Shown here: piece by piece, positions 11,236-22,207 of the stretch | Position numbering within the stretch: position 1 is the stretch's first letter | Layout: every line of letters begins with the position of its first letter | Made by a program: the position numbers and the translations under genes | NCBI GenBank assembly: GCA_028571685.1 | Contig: CM053143.1 | Span: 53,313,208-53,377,207 of the forward strand | From: Heterohyrax brucei | Lineage: Eukaryota > Chordata > Mammalia > Hyracoidea > Procaviidae | DNA length: 64,000 nucleotides | Direction of reading: 5' to 3' | The notes under the pieces: generated by a model | The model's input: only the letters and a program-made list of their open reading frames with translations | What the model was told of the DNA's origin: nothing | Databases searched by the model: none

Positions 11236-14200
11236 CACAGCATCTCCAGCATTTGTTGTTTTGTGTTTTCTGTATTATGGCCAACCTTGTTGGTGTGTGG
11301 TGGTTTCTCATTGTAGATTTTATGTGGATTTGTCTGGTAGCTAATGATCGTGAACATTTTCTAGTGTGTTTTTTTGCTACCTAGATGTCTTCTTTGGTGA
11401 AGCATCCATCCATCTCCTTTGCCAGTCAATCAGCTGCATTATTTACCTTTTTCTTGTTGATATTTTGTAGTGCCTTGTACATTATGGAGATCACGTGTCA
11501 GTCCGGCATGGGGTGACCAAATATTTTTTCCCATTCTGTCAGTGGTCCTTTAACTATTGATAAGGTCTTTGGGTGAGCAAAAGTGTTTGATTCTTAGTAG
11601 TTCCCATTTATCTATTTTCTTTTCTACTGATTGTGCACTGTCAGATTTTGAAGTCTGTCTAAACCATGTATTAGAACTTCCATTGTTGACTGAATTTTTT
11701 CTTGCCTGATCTTTATCATTTTGTCTTATATTTATGACTTTAATCCATTTTAAGTGAGTTTTTGTGTAAGATACGAGATATGGGTCTTGTTTCAGCTTTT
11801 GCAGACAGGTATCCAATTTTGCAAACAGCATTTGTTAAAGAGACTATTTTGTTCTAAGGTTGGGTAGTGTGAGGACTCCCACTGTTTTCTTCAGTAGTGC
11901 TGTACTTACCCAGGTTTTCTTCCATTTCCAAAGTTGGTGATTTGTTTTTCCATTTCATTAAAAAATGATACTGGAATTTGTATTGGGATTGCATTGTGTA
12001 TTTAGACTCTTTGGGGGGAAATAGTCATTTTTACAATGTTATGTCTTCCTGTTCATGAGCAGAGTAGGTTTCTCCATCGATGTAAGTTTCTTTTGGTTTC
12101 TTACAGTAATAATAAATAGTATTAATTTGGTCATTTCTTCTTTGATGATCTCTTTGTTGGTGTAAAAGAATCCTACTGATTTACTTATGCTTATCTTACA
12201 TCATGATACTTTGTTGAACTTCTCTATTAGTTCTAATAGTTTACTTATGGATTCTTTAAGATTCTCTGCATATACAATCATATCATCTGCAAACAGAGAG
12301 ATTTTTACTTCTTCTTTCCTGATGCAGATACCTTCTATTTCTTTGTCTTGTCTAATTGCTCTGTCCAGAACCTCAACACAATGTTGAATAGTAGTGGTGC
12401 GAGTTGGCATCGTTGTCAAGTTCCTGTTCTCAAGGGGATTATTTCCGTCTCTGTCCATTCTGGATGGTGGTTGGCTTTGTATAGGTGGTGCATATTGCAT
12501 TGAGGAATTTCCTTCTGTTCCTATCTTGCTGAGAGTTTTTAATATGAATTGGTGTTGGACTTTGTCAAATGTCTTTTCTGCATCAGTTGACAAAATCATT
12601 TATAACCTTTGTGCTGTTTATGTGTTGATCATGTTAATTGTTTTTCTGATGCTGAACCAGCCTTGTATCCCTGGTATGAATCCAACTTGGTCATGGTGAA
12701 TTATTATTTTGACATTGAATTCTTTTGGCAAGAATTTTGTTGAAGGTTTTTGCATCTAGGTTCATGAATGATATTGGTCTATAAATTTCTTTTTTAGTGA
12801 ATTCTTTCCCTGGCTTTGATATCAGGGTTATGTTGGCTTCATAGAATGAATTTGGGAGTATTCTCTCCCGTTCTAGACTGTGAAGTATCTTCAGTGGTAT
12901 TGGAGATAACTCTTCTCTAAAAGTTTGGTAGTTGTCTCTGGTGAAGCCATCTGGGCCAGGGCTTTTCTTGGTTGGTGTTTTTTGATGACTTTTTCAATCT
13001 CTTCCTTTGTGATGGATTTATTAAGTTGTTCGTCTTCTCCTTGTGATAATTCTGGTCAGTGATATGAATCTAGAGACTTGTCTATTTCCCGAAGGTTTTC
13101 AAATCTGTTAGAGTAGTCTTTCATAGTATTCTGTTACATTTGACTTGAGTTGAATATGTTGTGACATCTCCTAGTTTTGTTTTGTAAGTTTAGCCAGTGG
13201 TTCTTCAGTTTTGTTGATCTTTTCAAAGAACCAGCTTTCAATTTTGTTTCAACTGTTCTTCTGTTCTCTAATTCATTTAATTCTGCTCTAATCTTTATTG
13301 TCTGTTTTCTTCTTGTGCCTAAGAGGTTCCTTTGTTGTGCTTTTTCTTCTTGTTCAAGTTGTAGGGTTAATTCTTTTTCTTCCTTCTGGATGTGTGCACT
13401 TTTAGAGATAAATTGACCTCTGAGCACTGGTTTTGCCGTACACCATAGGTTCTGGTAGGATGTGTTTTCACTCTCATTTGATTCCATAAATTTCTTTGTT
13501 TTGTCCTTGATTTCTTCTATAGCCCATGCTTTTTTTTAGCAAAGTGCTGTTCAGTCTCTATGAGTTCAATTTTTTTCCTATGCTTTTTCTGCTTTGATTT
13601 CAACTTTTATGTCTTTATGGTTCAAGAAGATGCTTTGCAGCCATTCAGTGGTTTGGATTTTGTTGAGTGTTGTTTTATGTCCTAACACATGTTCTATTTT
13701 GGAAAATATCCCCTGTGCATTATATTCCACATGCATTCAAGAAGAAGGTGTGCTTATCTGTTGGTGGGTAAAACATTCTACATTTGTTGATAAGGTCTAA
13801 TTGGTTAATTGTTGCAATAAGATCTTCTGTATTTATACTGAGGTTTTTTTTCTGATGATCTGTTCATTACTGACAGTGGAGTGTTGAAGTCTTCAACTGT
13901 TTTTGTGGGTTGATCTATCTCATTTTTCAGTGTGGTCAGTGTTTGTTCAATGGGTTTAAATGCTCTGGTATTGGGTTCATAAATATTTAATATTTTTATG
14001 TCTTGCTTGTGTATTGAATATTTCAGCAATAAATAGTTGCCATCTTTGTCCACAATGATGGATTTTTCATTAAAGTCTATTTTATTTGAGGTTAGTATTG
14101 CCACTCCTGCTCTTCTTTGTATGTTGTTGGCTTGTTATGTATTTTTCCATTCTTTGATTTTCAGTCTGTTCATATCTTTGGGTATAAGGTGTGTTTCTTG

Positions 14201-14324
14201 TAAGCAGCATATATATGGGCTGTGTCTTTTGATCCAGATCTCACTTACTGTATCTTTATTGGAGCATTCAATCCATTTTCATTCAGGGTAAGTATTGATA
14301 GGTATGTATTACTGCTGTCATCTT
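11236..14324 (-). pseudogene. L1-C ORF2 remnant
   Basis: On the minus strand it starts at about 14324 with NTYLSILTLNENGLNAPI. The endonuclease follows (GVAILTSNKIDF near 14100; VEDFNTPLS near 13885), then the linker (13134-13487, 117 residues) and the RT. The 132-residue frame 12599-12201 keeps motif A (STDAEKTFD) and motif C (SLFADDMIVYA at about 12310-12278) together, the best-preserved RT core here, although the segment between them is compressed by deletion. Stops and frameshifts elsewhere make it non-functional. The last stretch before the break matches ORF2 near 9690-9752 of L1-B. Confidence 0.88.
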
Positions 14325-14699
14325 GTTGCATTTATTTTTGTGTTGTTGATGGTCTCTGTGTTGTTCTTAATTTTCTGTTCTAGGCCATTCTTCTTTATGG
14401 GTTGATTTTTCGTGCTTTTCAGTGTTGGTTTTGTGTTCGTGAGATTCCTGTATTATGCTACTTGCTTTGATATATCGATTGGTATTTTGCTTCACAGCTA
14501 GCCCTATGCTCCCCTTACTATTCTAAGTTTAAACCTAACTTTAACTTCTGCATATCTTTTTAATTTCTCCTCCATCTGAAAGGGTTATGACTACTGTAAT
14601 GTACGCCTCTTTTTAGTGTGATGATGTCATAGTTTTTGTATTATGATCATTTGTTTGTTTCTTTTAATATTGTAGCTTTAACTGAGCTTTGTTACTTCC

Positions 14700-15590
14700 C
14701 TAACTGAATAGGAATGTGGATGCTGTGTACTGCATTGACTCCTTAAATATACACTTAATGTTTTCATTTTTCTAAGCAAAGAGCTTCCTGCAATGTTTCT
14801 TGTCATTTTGGTTTGGTTTTTACAAAGTCTCTAAGCTTCTGCTTATCTGTGAATATCTTAATTTCATCTTCACATTTGAGGGTCAATTTTGCAGCATATA
14901 GAATTCTTGGTTGTATTTCTCTAGTTCTTTGAATGTGTCATCCCACTGCTTCCTTGTCAACACTGTTTCTGCTGAGAACTCAGATGAAAGCCTATTGAGC
15001 TTCACTCTGAATGTTAACTTTGCTTTAAGCCTCTGTCTCTAAAAGCCTCTGTTTATGTTTCATTTTATTAAGCTTGATTGTAATATGTCTTGCTGCCTTT
15101 CTTTTGGGGTCTACTTTTTGTGGCATTTGATAAACATCTTGGATATCTATGTTCTCTTTCGTAGTTTCAGAGAAGTTTTTTGTCAGCAGTTCTACAGCAA
15201 TATTTTCTGTATTTTCATCTATCCCTCTTTGTTTAGGAACTCTAATTGTAGATTATTCATCTTGGTATAGTCCCTCATGTTTCTTCTTGCTACTTCATTT
15301 TTCTTATTTCTTTTGTCTGATTTTTTCTCATAAGTGTTGTTGTCAGTTGGACTTTCCTCAAGATCACTACCTTTCGCTTCTGTCTCCTCAATTCTGCTCC
15401 TTTGGCCTTAGGTTGATTTGTCTAATTCTGTAATTTTGTTATTGATCGGCTAGATTTCAGATCCTTGATGGTCCATCAGTTCAAATGGTTTACTTAATTT
15501 TTCATTTTGTTCTGTTACATTTTGTTTAATATCAGGAAGGCTCTATATGTCACTCTTCTGTACTTGACTTTCAATAGTTTCAGGAAGTCT
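14700..15590 (-). pseudogene. L1-C ORF1 remnant
   Basis: Minus-strand relic of the L1 RNA-binding protein. The C-terminal domain lies at 14780-14990 (KQWDDTFKEL-like text) and the RRM region at about 15130-15260 (GVPKQRG-like). Open frames on the plus strand here (15055-15433) are antisense shadows. The frame is broken repeatedly. Confidence 0.7.
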
Positions 15591-16745
15591 TCTTCATCTG
15601 GGATGTTATTTGATTCTTTATTTTGTGAGTTTTCAAGAACCATGGTTAACTGCTTCTTTAAATGAGTAGGTACTGATTATCATCTGCACTCCATTTAGAA
15701 GCTGTTCAGTGTCTCTTGTGTTACCTTAACAGGAGCTGAGGTGTAGTTCTTAGATGGGCATTGGTTACCAGTTGTCTTCATGTGCCCTAGTTATTGACTC
15801 CAGGTAGACTCTCATGGGGCACAGGCTAGGCATCCTGGATGGCAAAGGTGATGTTCTTCTAAAATGAGTCACTGGGGAAAGAGGGTGCATCAGCCAACAG
15901 TATGATTATGTTAGTGGAGGAGATGCTCCTGGTCTGCTCAGCTTTCAGTTCTCCAGGTCTTCTTATTTTAAAAAGGTACTGCTAAACTAGGATCTGTCCA
16001 ACAGCTGCTGAAATCAGTCAGGACCTCAGTTGTGACAAGCCCTGCCTTCTGCCTGACAAGGAAAGCACCTCATAGGCTTTCCCCAGATGCTATAATATGG
16101 TTCAAACTAGCCAGGGGTTACAGCCTTCTTGCCATCCTTTGCCAGGCCTCACCCATACCTCTAGTCACCACTGTCCTACATATAGCTTTTCTTCTGGAGA
16201 AACACTGCTTCTCAACACGAATATTAGCCATAGATAAGGCCTCTGGGTAAGTGACTACGCCCCCCTGCTAACCAAGACAACATCCCACCCAAGCTGCTCT
16301 TCCTGTTGTGAAACATCAGAGTCTGTGGCACAGCTCAGAAAAGAGAGGATTTAGGGACTGTGGTGCTCTCAGTCAGCAGCTGGGCTCTCAAAATACTATC
16401 CTATGCATAGTCTTTCTGCTGCACTATATGCTGTTTACTCACACACTGCAGTTTGGTTCATTAGCTGGCTCATGTTCCTTCCCTGCCTCCTGGATAACAA
16501 AGAAAGCATCAGCACTTACGGTCCTCCCACACAGTGAGTTAGCATAAGCAGGACTCAGTGTGCCACTTCCTTGTCTTTGAGAGAGGTAGTTACTCTGTCA
16601 TTGTTTTCTAATCAAATCTGGCAGCCCTATGCCTGTTAGAGCTCCCTGGATGTCCATGCTGCTCTGTTTAGTTATCATTCCAGTCCTTAGTTCTTAAAAG
16701 AAAATAAGTAGACGTGTGTCTAGTTTGCCATCTTGGCCCTGTCCC

Positions 16746-17232
16746 CTTAGGTTTGGCTTTAAGCATTATCAGCCCTGTTATAACAAACAATAAGTTTTTC
16801 AGGCACAACTGGCAACTTTGAGGCCATTTATGTGGTACTTGAGCTATGACTAAAAGCCCAAAATTTTTCTCTTTCTTTTACCACTTTGCATAGTGAAAAT
16901 AGGACCACCCGATTTGTTTACTTATTCTTATCATTCTGACAAAACTGTAGAAAACTATCTAGCAAACTGTCATCCATAGCCTCACCTTTCAACATTTCTT
17001 CTAATGTTGGTGATATTTTGAATATTCCTGTTGCCACTTACACTATGCATTAGCATTGCTACCTTTACAAATGAAAACACAGCGATCAAGCCTTTAAGAT
17101 GAACCAGACTTGAGGACCAATTTAGAGAACTCAACCTTACAATTTTGATTCATCAGAATCACTCATTGTTAGCAGATATCTTAAGCTGGTTTTCTAGAGA
17201 ACCCAAACCAGTGAAACTTGTATCCTTATATC
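16746..17232. other. Single-copy spacer between L1-C and the RTE element
   Basis: AT-rich sequence with no recognisable repeat, exon or RNA gene. A short stretch near 17200-17215 (GAACCCAAACCAG) could be a trace of a SINE tail. Confidence 0.5.
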
Positions 17233-17304
17233 ATTGTTAGGTGCAGGCAAGGCATTTTCAACTCATAGTGACCTCATGTACCACAGAATGAAACCTCTCC
17301 AGTT

Positions 17305-17613
17305 CTAGCTTGTCCTTACAATGTTTGATATGCTTGAGTCTATTCTTGCAGCTATTGTCTCAACCCAGTTCGTTAAGGGTCTTCTTCTATTTTGGTGGCC
17401 CTCTACTCCCCAAAGCATGATATCCTTCTCCAGTGATTGGTCACTCCCAATAACATGTCGGAAATATGCAAAGTGAAGGCTCACTATTCTTTCTTCTAGG
17501 AAGTATTTTGGCTCTACTTCTTTTAAGAATTGTGTGTTATTCTGCCAGTCCATAGTGTATTCAATATTCTTCACCAACACCGCAACTGAAAGGCATTGAT
17601 CTTCCTTATTCAT
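17305..17613 (-). pseudogene. RTE ORF C-terminal fragment
   Basis: A 102-residue minus-strand frame with LEKDIMLWGVEG, then RRPLTNWVETIAA. This matches the RTE/BovB C-terminal pattern of an (E)KDIMLGxVEGxRxRGRPxxRWxDxI type. It is the best coding trace of the element. Upstream parts of the ORF are broken into pieces (18565-18855, 18504-18692) separated by stops, so this is a relic. Confidence 0.75.
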
Positions 17614-18805
17614 TGCCCAACCGTAACCTTTGTCAGAAGCAATTTAAAATGTCACAGCTTTGTTAGACAAATTTGAGTCATCACAGTTACATCTTTAAAG
17701 AGATCTTTTTGCAGAAGATTTGTCTAATATAATACATCATCTGATTTCTTGACTGCTGCTTCCATGGGCATTGATTGTGGATAAAACTAAGATGAAATCT
17801 TTGACAACATCAATTTTTTCTCCATTTATTCTGAAGCTGATTACTTACACAGTGTGAATACTATTTTATTCATATTGAGATGCTATTTATATTGAAGGTT
17901 CTAGTTCCTGATTTTCATCAGAAAGTGTTTCAAATCCTCTTGGCTCTAGTATACAAGGTTATCATCTGCATATCACAGGTTGTTACTGAGTCTTTCTCCA
18001 AAGCAAATAAGAAGTTCTATATATAGTCAATTTCTCAGATTGTTTGCTCAGCATAAAGATAAAAGATACAGTGCTGATAAACAGTTTGGGTTTTAATCTA
18101 CCCATCTTCACCTTGTTCTATTTGTAAGACTACCTCTTCGTCTATATACAGATTCCACATGAGCATAAGTAAATATTCTAGAATTCTCATTAGTCATTTA
18201 TGGATAAAAGTGTGACTAATGAGAATGTGATGATCCACAGGGACAAATGCATTACATAGGTTATAAAACAACAGTGAACATCTTTCTGGTATTCTCTGCT
18301 TTAAGCCAGAATCCATCTAACATCAACAATGATATACTTCCTTCCATGGCTTCTACTGAATCTGCTTTGAATTTCTTGCCCTTCCCTGATGTACTGTTGC
18401 AACAGGTTTTGAACTGTCTTCAACAATATTTTACTTATGTGTGATGTTAATGACATTGTTCAGTAATTTCTGTCTTCTGTTGAATTACCTTTCTTTGGAA
18501 TGGTCACAAATATGTATCCAATTCAGTTGGTTGGCCAGGTATCTGTCCTCCAAGTTGTTTGGCATCAGACAAGTGATAGTTTCCAGTGCTGTATCTGTTT
18601 GTTGGAACACCTCTGCTGATATTCTGTAGTTTTCTGGAGACTTTTTTTTTTGTCAATGTCTTCATTGCAGCTTGAAGTTCTTCCTTCAGCACATAGGTTC
18701 TTGATCACATTGAACACCAGCAAATTCTTTTTGGTACAATGGCTCTTTGTATTCCTTTTATCTTCTTTTAATGTTCCTGCATCATTCAATATTTTGCCCA
18801 CATTG

Positions 18806-19318
18806 TTGTTAGGTGCTATCAAGATGGGTCCTATTCGTGACAATCCTATCAGCAATAGTACAAAACACTGCTTGGTCCTGTGCCATCCTTGTGCTATCCC
18901 TCACTGAGCTCATTGATGCAGCTGCTGTGTCAACCTGTTTCCTTGAAGGTCTTGCTCCCTTTTGCTAACCCTCCATTTTACCAAGTATGATGTCGTTTTC
19001 CAAGGGTTCATCCCTGCTGATAATATATACAATGTATGTGAGATAAAGTTTCACCATCTTTACCTCTGAGGAGCATTCTGGCTGTTTTTCTTCCAAGACA
19101 GATATGTTTGTTCTTTATGTAGTCCATGGTGTCTGTAATATTAGCCAAAACCATAATTCAAAGCTACCAATCCTTCTTCAGTTTTCTTTTTCATTGTCCA
19201 GCTTTCACATGCCTATGAGGTGATGGAAAACACCATAACTTGGGTCAGATAAAACTTCATACTTAAAATGCCATCTTTGCTTTTTAGCATTTTAGCTACA
19301 GAAACTTTCAACTTCATA
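18806..19318 (-). mobile_element. RTE 3'-end fragment nested within the RTE element
   Basis: This segment repeats the RTE 3' region: terminus TTGTTAGGTGCTATC at 18806, a CACTGCTTGGTCCTG block, and a TCCAAGACAGAT block like 59010-59025. It interrupts the host RTE. The host text stops at ...ATTTTGCCCACA and resumes at about 19318 with GAGGCTTTACTTTGTCC, in the same orientation. It is a 5'-truncated RTE inserted head-to-tail into an older RTE. Confidence 0.75.
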
Positions 19319-20496
19319 ATTTGAGGCTTTACTTTGTCCTTCAGTTCCTTCAGCTTAAGAAATAATGCGTGTACTTTCATTTTGGTTTTCTGACTCCAGG
19401 TCTTAGGATTTCATTGTAATGTTTTACTTTGTCTTCTCAACCTCTTCTTTGAAATCTTATGTTCACCTCTTTCATGTAATCATTTCTCCTTCCTCCAGCT
19501 ATTTTGCATTCAAGAACATATTTCAGAGTCACTTTTGCCATTCATTTTGTTCTTTTCTGTCTTTCTGATCACCTTCTGCTTTCTTCATTAATATCCTTGA
19601 TGTTATCCCACAACTCATTGGGTCTTGGGTCATTGGTGTTCAATGCTTCAAATCTGTTTTTGAGATTGTCTCTAAATTCTTTAAGGTACATTTGAAGTAG
19701 TACTTTAGTCATTGTGGACTTTCAAAAATTTTCTTCAGTGTATATGTGAACTTGTATACGAGCACTTGCTGGTCTGTTCTTCTGTCAGATCCTGGTCTTC
19801 TCTGACTTACAGATAGTATTGAGCTTCTCCACGGTATCTTTCCACAGTTTTAGTTGATTTGATTCCTATATATTCCACCTAGTGAAGTGCAATTATATAG
19901 TTTCGATTTATGATGTTAACAAAAATTATTTACAAAGAATAAATTGTTGGCCTTACAAAATTCTATCATGAGATCTCCTAAGTCATTTCTGTCACCATGG
20001 CCTTGTCTCCCACTACTGACCCTTCTTGTTTGTTTCCAGCTTTTGTATTACAATAACCAGTAATCATCAATGCATCTTGCTTGCAGGTTTGATCAGTTTT
20101 GAACAGCAGAAGTTAGTAAAAATGTGCATTTTCTTCATTTTTGGCATTAGTAATTAGCACACAAATTTGAATATTAGTTGTATTAACTGGTTTTCCTTGT
20201 ACTTTGGTGGATATTGTGCTGTCACTGACCATGTTTTACTTCAGGATGGCTCTTGAAGTATTGCTCTTTTTGAGGGTGAATGTGACACCATTCCTCTTCA
20301 ATTTGTCATTCCAAGTGTAGTAGGCTATATTATTATCCAGTGCTGGCTCGTACTGACAATTTAGTGTATTCACCCATAAATTGGCAAAGGTTTAAAATGA
20401 GATTAAATTTGGTGTTACTGTAATGACTAAATTAATAGCACTGTGCACATTACAACTGGAAATGTTATTTTTTTTCTATTTTTATGAGAATAAAGG

Positions 20497-20655
20497 CACA
20501 AAGCCCTGGTGGTTTAATGGCTAAGTGCTCCAGCTGCTAACAAAAAGATTGGCAGTTCAAATCCACTAGGTGGTCCTTGGAAACTCTATAGGGCTGTTCT
20601 ATTCTGTTCTACAGGATTTCTCTGAATTGGAATTGACTCAGCGGCATTTTTTTTT
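20497..20655 (+). mobile_element. tRNA-derived Afrotherian SINE
   Basis: Starts with a tRNA-like head (CCCTGGTGGTTTAATGGCTAAG, RNA polymerase III A-box-like) and has the B-box-like GGCAGTTCAAATCC. The middle reads CCTTGGAAACTCTATAGGG and the 3' part GAATTGACTCAGCGGCA. Diverged; the tail is T-rich. Confidence 0.85.
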
Positions 20656-20818
20656 CAGTGCTAATTTATACAGAATATTTCTAAGATTCTAAAATAATAA
20701 TTTAAAAATTGATTAAGTTTTTATTATGCTGTAGTTTATCCAACAAAATGTTATTTATAATATTAAAAATCTGGAAGAGAAAAGATGGGCAAATAAAACA
20801 CTGCTTATATGATGTTGT

Positions 20819-20985
20819 GGAAACCCTAGTGGCATAGTGGCTAAGTGCTACGTCTGCTAACCAAAAGTTCAGAAGTTCGTATCTACCAGGCACTCCTTGG
20901 AAACTCTATGGAGCAGTTTTACTCTGACTTACATGGTTGCTACGAGTGAGCAATGACTTGATGGCAGAGGGTTTGGCTTTTTGGT
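20819..20985 (+). mobile_element. tRNA-derived SINE with 14-bp target-site duplication
   Basis: A complete SINE: head AAACCCTAGTGGCATAGTGG, B-box-like AAGTTCGTATCTACC, body CTCCTTGGAAACTCTATGG, and a 3' end GATGGCAGAGGGTTTGGC with a GGTTT-type tail. Perfect 14-base direct repeats, TTATATGATGTTGT, lie at 20805-20818 and 20986-20999. The minus-strand open frame at 20702-20893 overlaps it and is not a gene. Confidence 0.93.
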
Positions 20986-20999
20986 TTATATGATGTTGT

Positions 21000-22207
21000 A
21001 AGCATTAAAATGTATTGTACAAAAATATATTGACAATACGGTATTATTTAATATGAAAACATGTAAAAGTTACAGGTATTTGGCATATATTGTGTAACTT
21101 TAAGTGTAACATACCTACAGAAAAGTATACACAAACACACACAATACACACACACATACATATATATCAAGGAAGAGCAAGAAGTGGATGAACAGTCACA
21201 AAGGTATGCATAGGGTTTGCCTCTATATAGCAGTATTAGAATAACAAAGGCTCCCTCCTTGTATTTAATGGTGGTAAGGAATGCTGATCTAATTCAAGTA
21301 AACAGAAATGAAGAAGCACTCCTAATCATCTTTGGATATAAGGGTTGAAATAAGTAAAAGGATTTATTGATCAAGAGGAATGGAAGTCTTGAAATGCTAT
21401 TGACCTGGACAATTCCTTTAACAACCTGTACTGGCAGGCTCAATTTCCCCACCTACATGTTAGTTCATCTCCGTTAGATCATTCTAAAGTGGTTAAATAA
21501 CAGACATCCCGACCAAGATGCCAGAAAGCAATCAATGATGGTTTAGATTTGCCAAAGCAATCATTTCTGTTCTTTGGTGAAATTAGACGTCCATGTGTAT
21601 GTGTATACAGAAGGAGATTTCAGCATACATTGTAATTGTGTGTTGGAATCTGTTGCCATATAAGGCTCACTTCCCTGATATTTACTGTCAGATTTCATTC
21701 ACAGATATTTCACAAACAGATGGTTTCTTTCACTGGCTCAGGAGCCACTTCAAAGTGTTCTGATTCCTGACCAAGTCATATATCCTTCTTCTTTGACCAA
21801 AATTTTATTCCAAGCTGCATACTTTAAAATAAAATCAAGAGTAATATAAAAGCTACACACTCAACTTGGGTAACTTCACAAGGAATGGCAACAAATGTTT
21901 CATTACTGCAGGAATAAGAAACATTTAATGTTTTTTCAAAGGAAAAATTGTCATCATAATGGAGACTTATTAGAACAAGTGACAGGAAATATAGCAAGAA
22001 TTCCATAGAGAGTTTGTTTCTACTTTTAAACTAAAACTGCAAGACTTAACATGCACTATTTTTCCTCTTAATTTGCATTCTTCTAGTCCAGCCCTAACTT
22101 ATGTTAGCATTAGAAATTTTTTTCTTGTTAATCAGAATTTAGGAGTTATAAGACACATTAACATGTTCTTAGATTATGGATTTAATAATGGAAATATTAT
22201 TATTTTT
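21000..22207. other. Single-copy AT-rich DNA with a CA/TA repeat
   Basis: No gene or dispersed repeat recognised. A CA-rich microsatellite passing into TA lies at 21126-21170. The rest is unique-looking. Confidence 0.5.

Larger units (their letters stand above)
11236..16745 (-). mobile_element. L1-C, 5' part (5'UTR, ORF1, most of ORF2), antisense
   Basis: Minus-strand L1 whose 5' end is at about 16745 (GGACAGGGCCAAGATGGC on the minus strand). It runs leftward through the 5'UTR (15600-16745), ORF1 (about 14700-15590), a spacer and ORF2 (14324-11236). It breaks at 11236 within the ORF2 3' region. The piece at 1-853 resumes only about 80 bases further on in L1 coordinates, so the two parts are most simply one element split by L1-A. 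Confidence 0.87.
17233..20380 (-). mobile_element. Antisense RTE/BovB-type LINE (Afrotherian RTE1 family)
   Basis: About 3.1 kb of a minus-strand RTE-clade LINE, apparently near full-length in its ORF but heavily mutated. On the minus strand the 5' side (20380-19750) is endonuclease, the middle (19700-18000) reverse transcriptase, and the end (17613-17305) the characteristic RTE C-terminal region. The 3' end at about 17233 carries the TTGTTAGGTG terminus shared with three other RTE pieces in this window (18806, 45251, 58748). RTE elements lack poly(A) and end in short repeats. Clade assignment rests on the C-terminal motif and my knowledge of the Afrotherian family. Confidence 0.82.

Noticed and set aside
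20497-20655. tRNA gene at the SINE head
   Set aside because: A- and B-box-like text is present, but the rest does not fold as a tRNA and continues into the SINE body; the same applies to the other SINEs.
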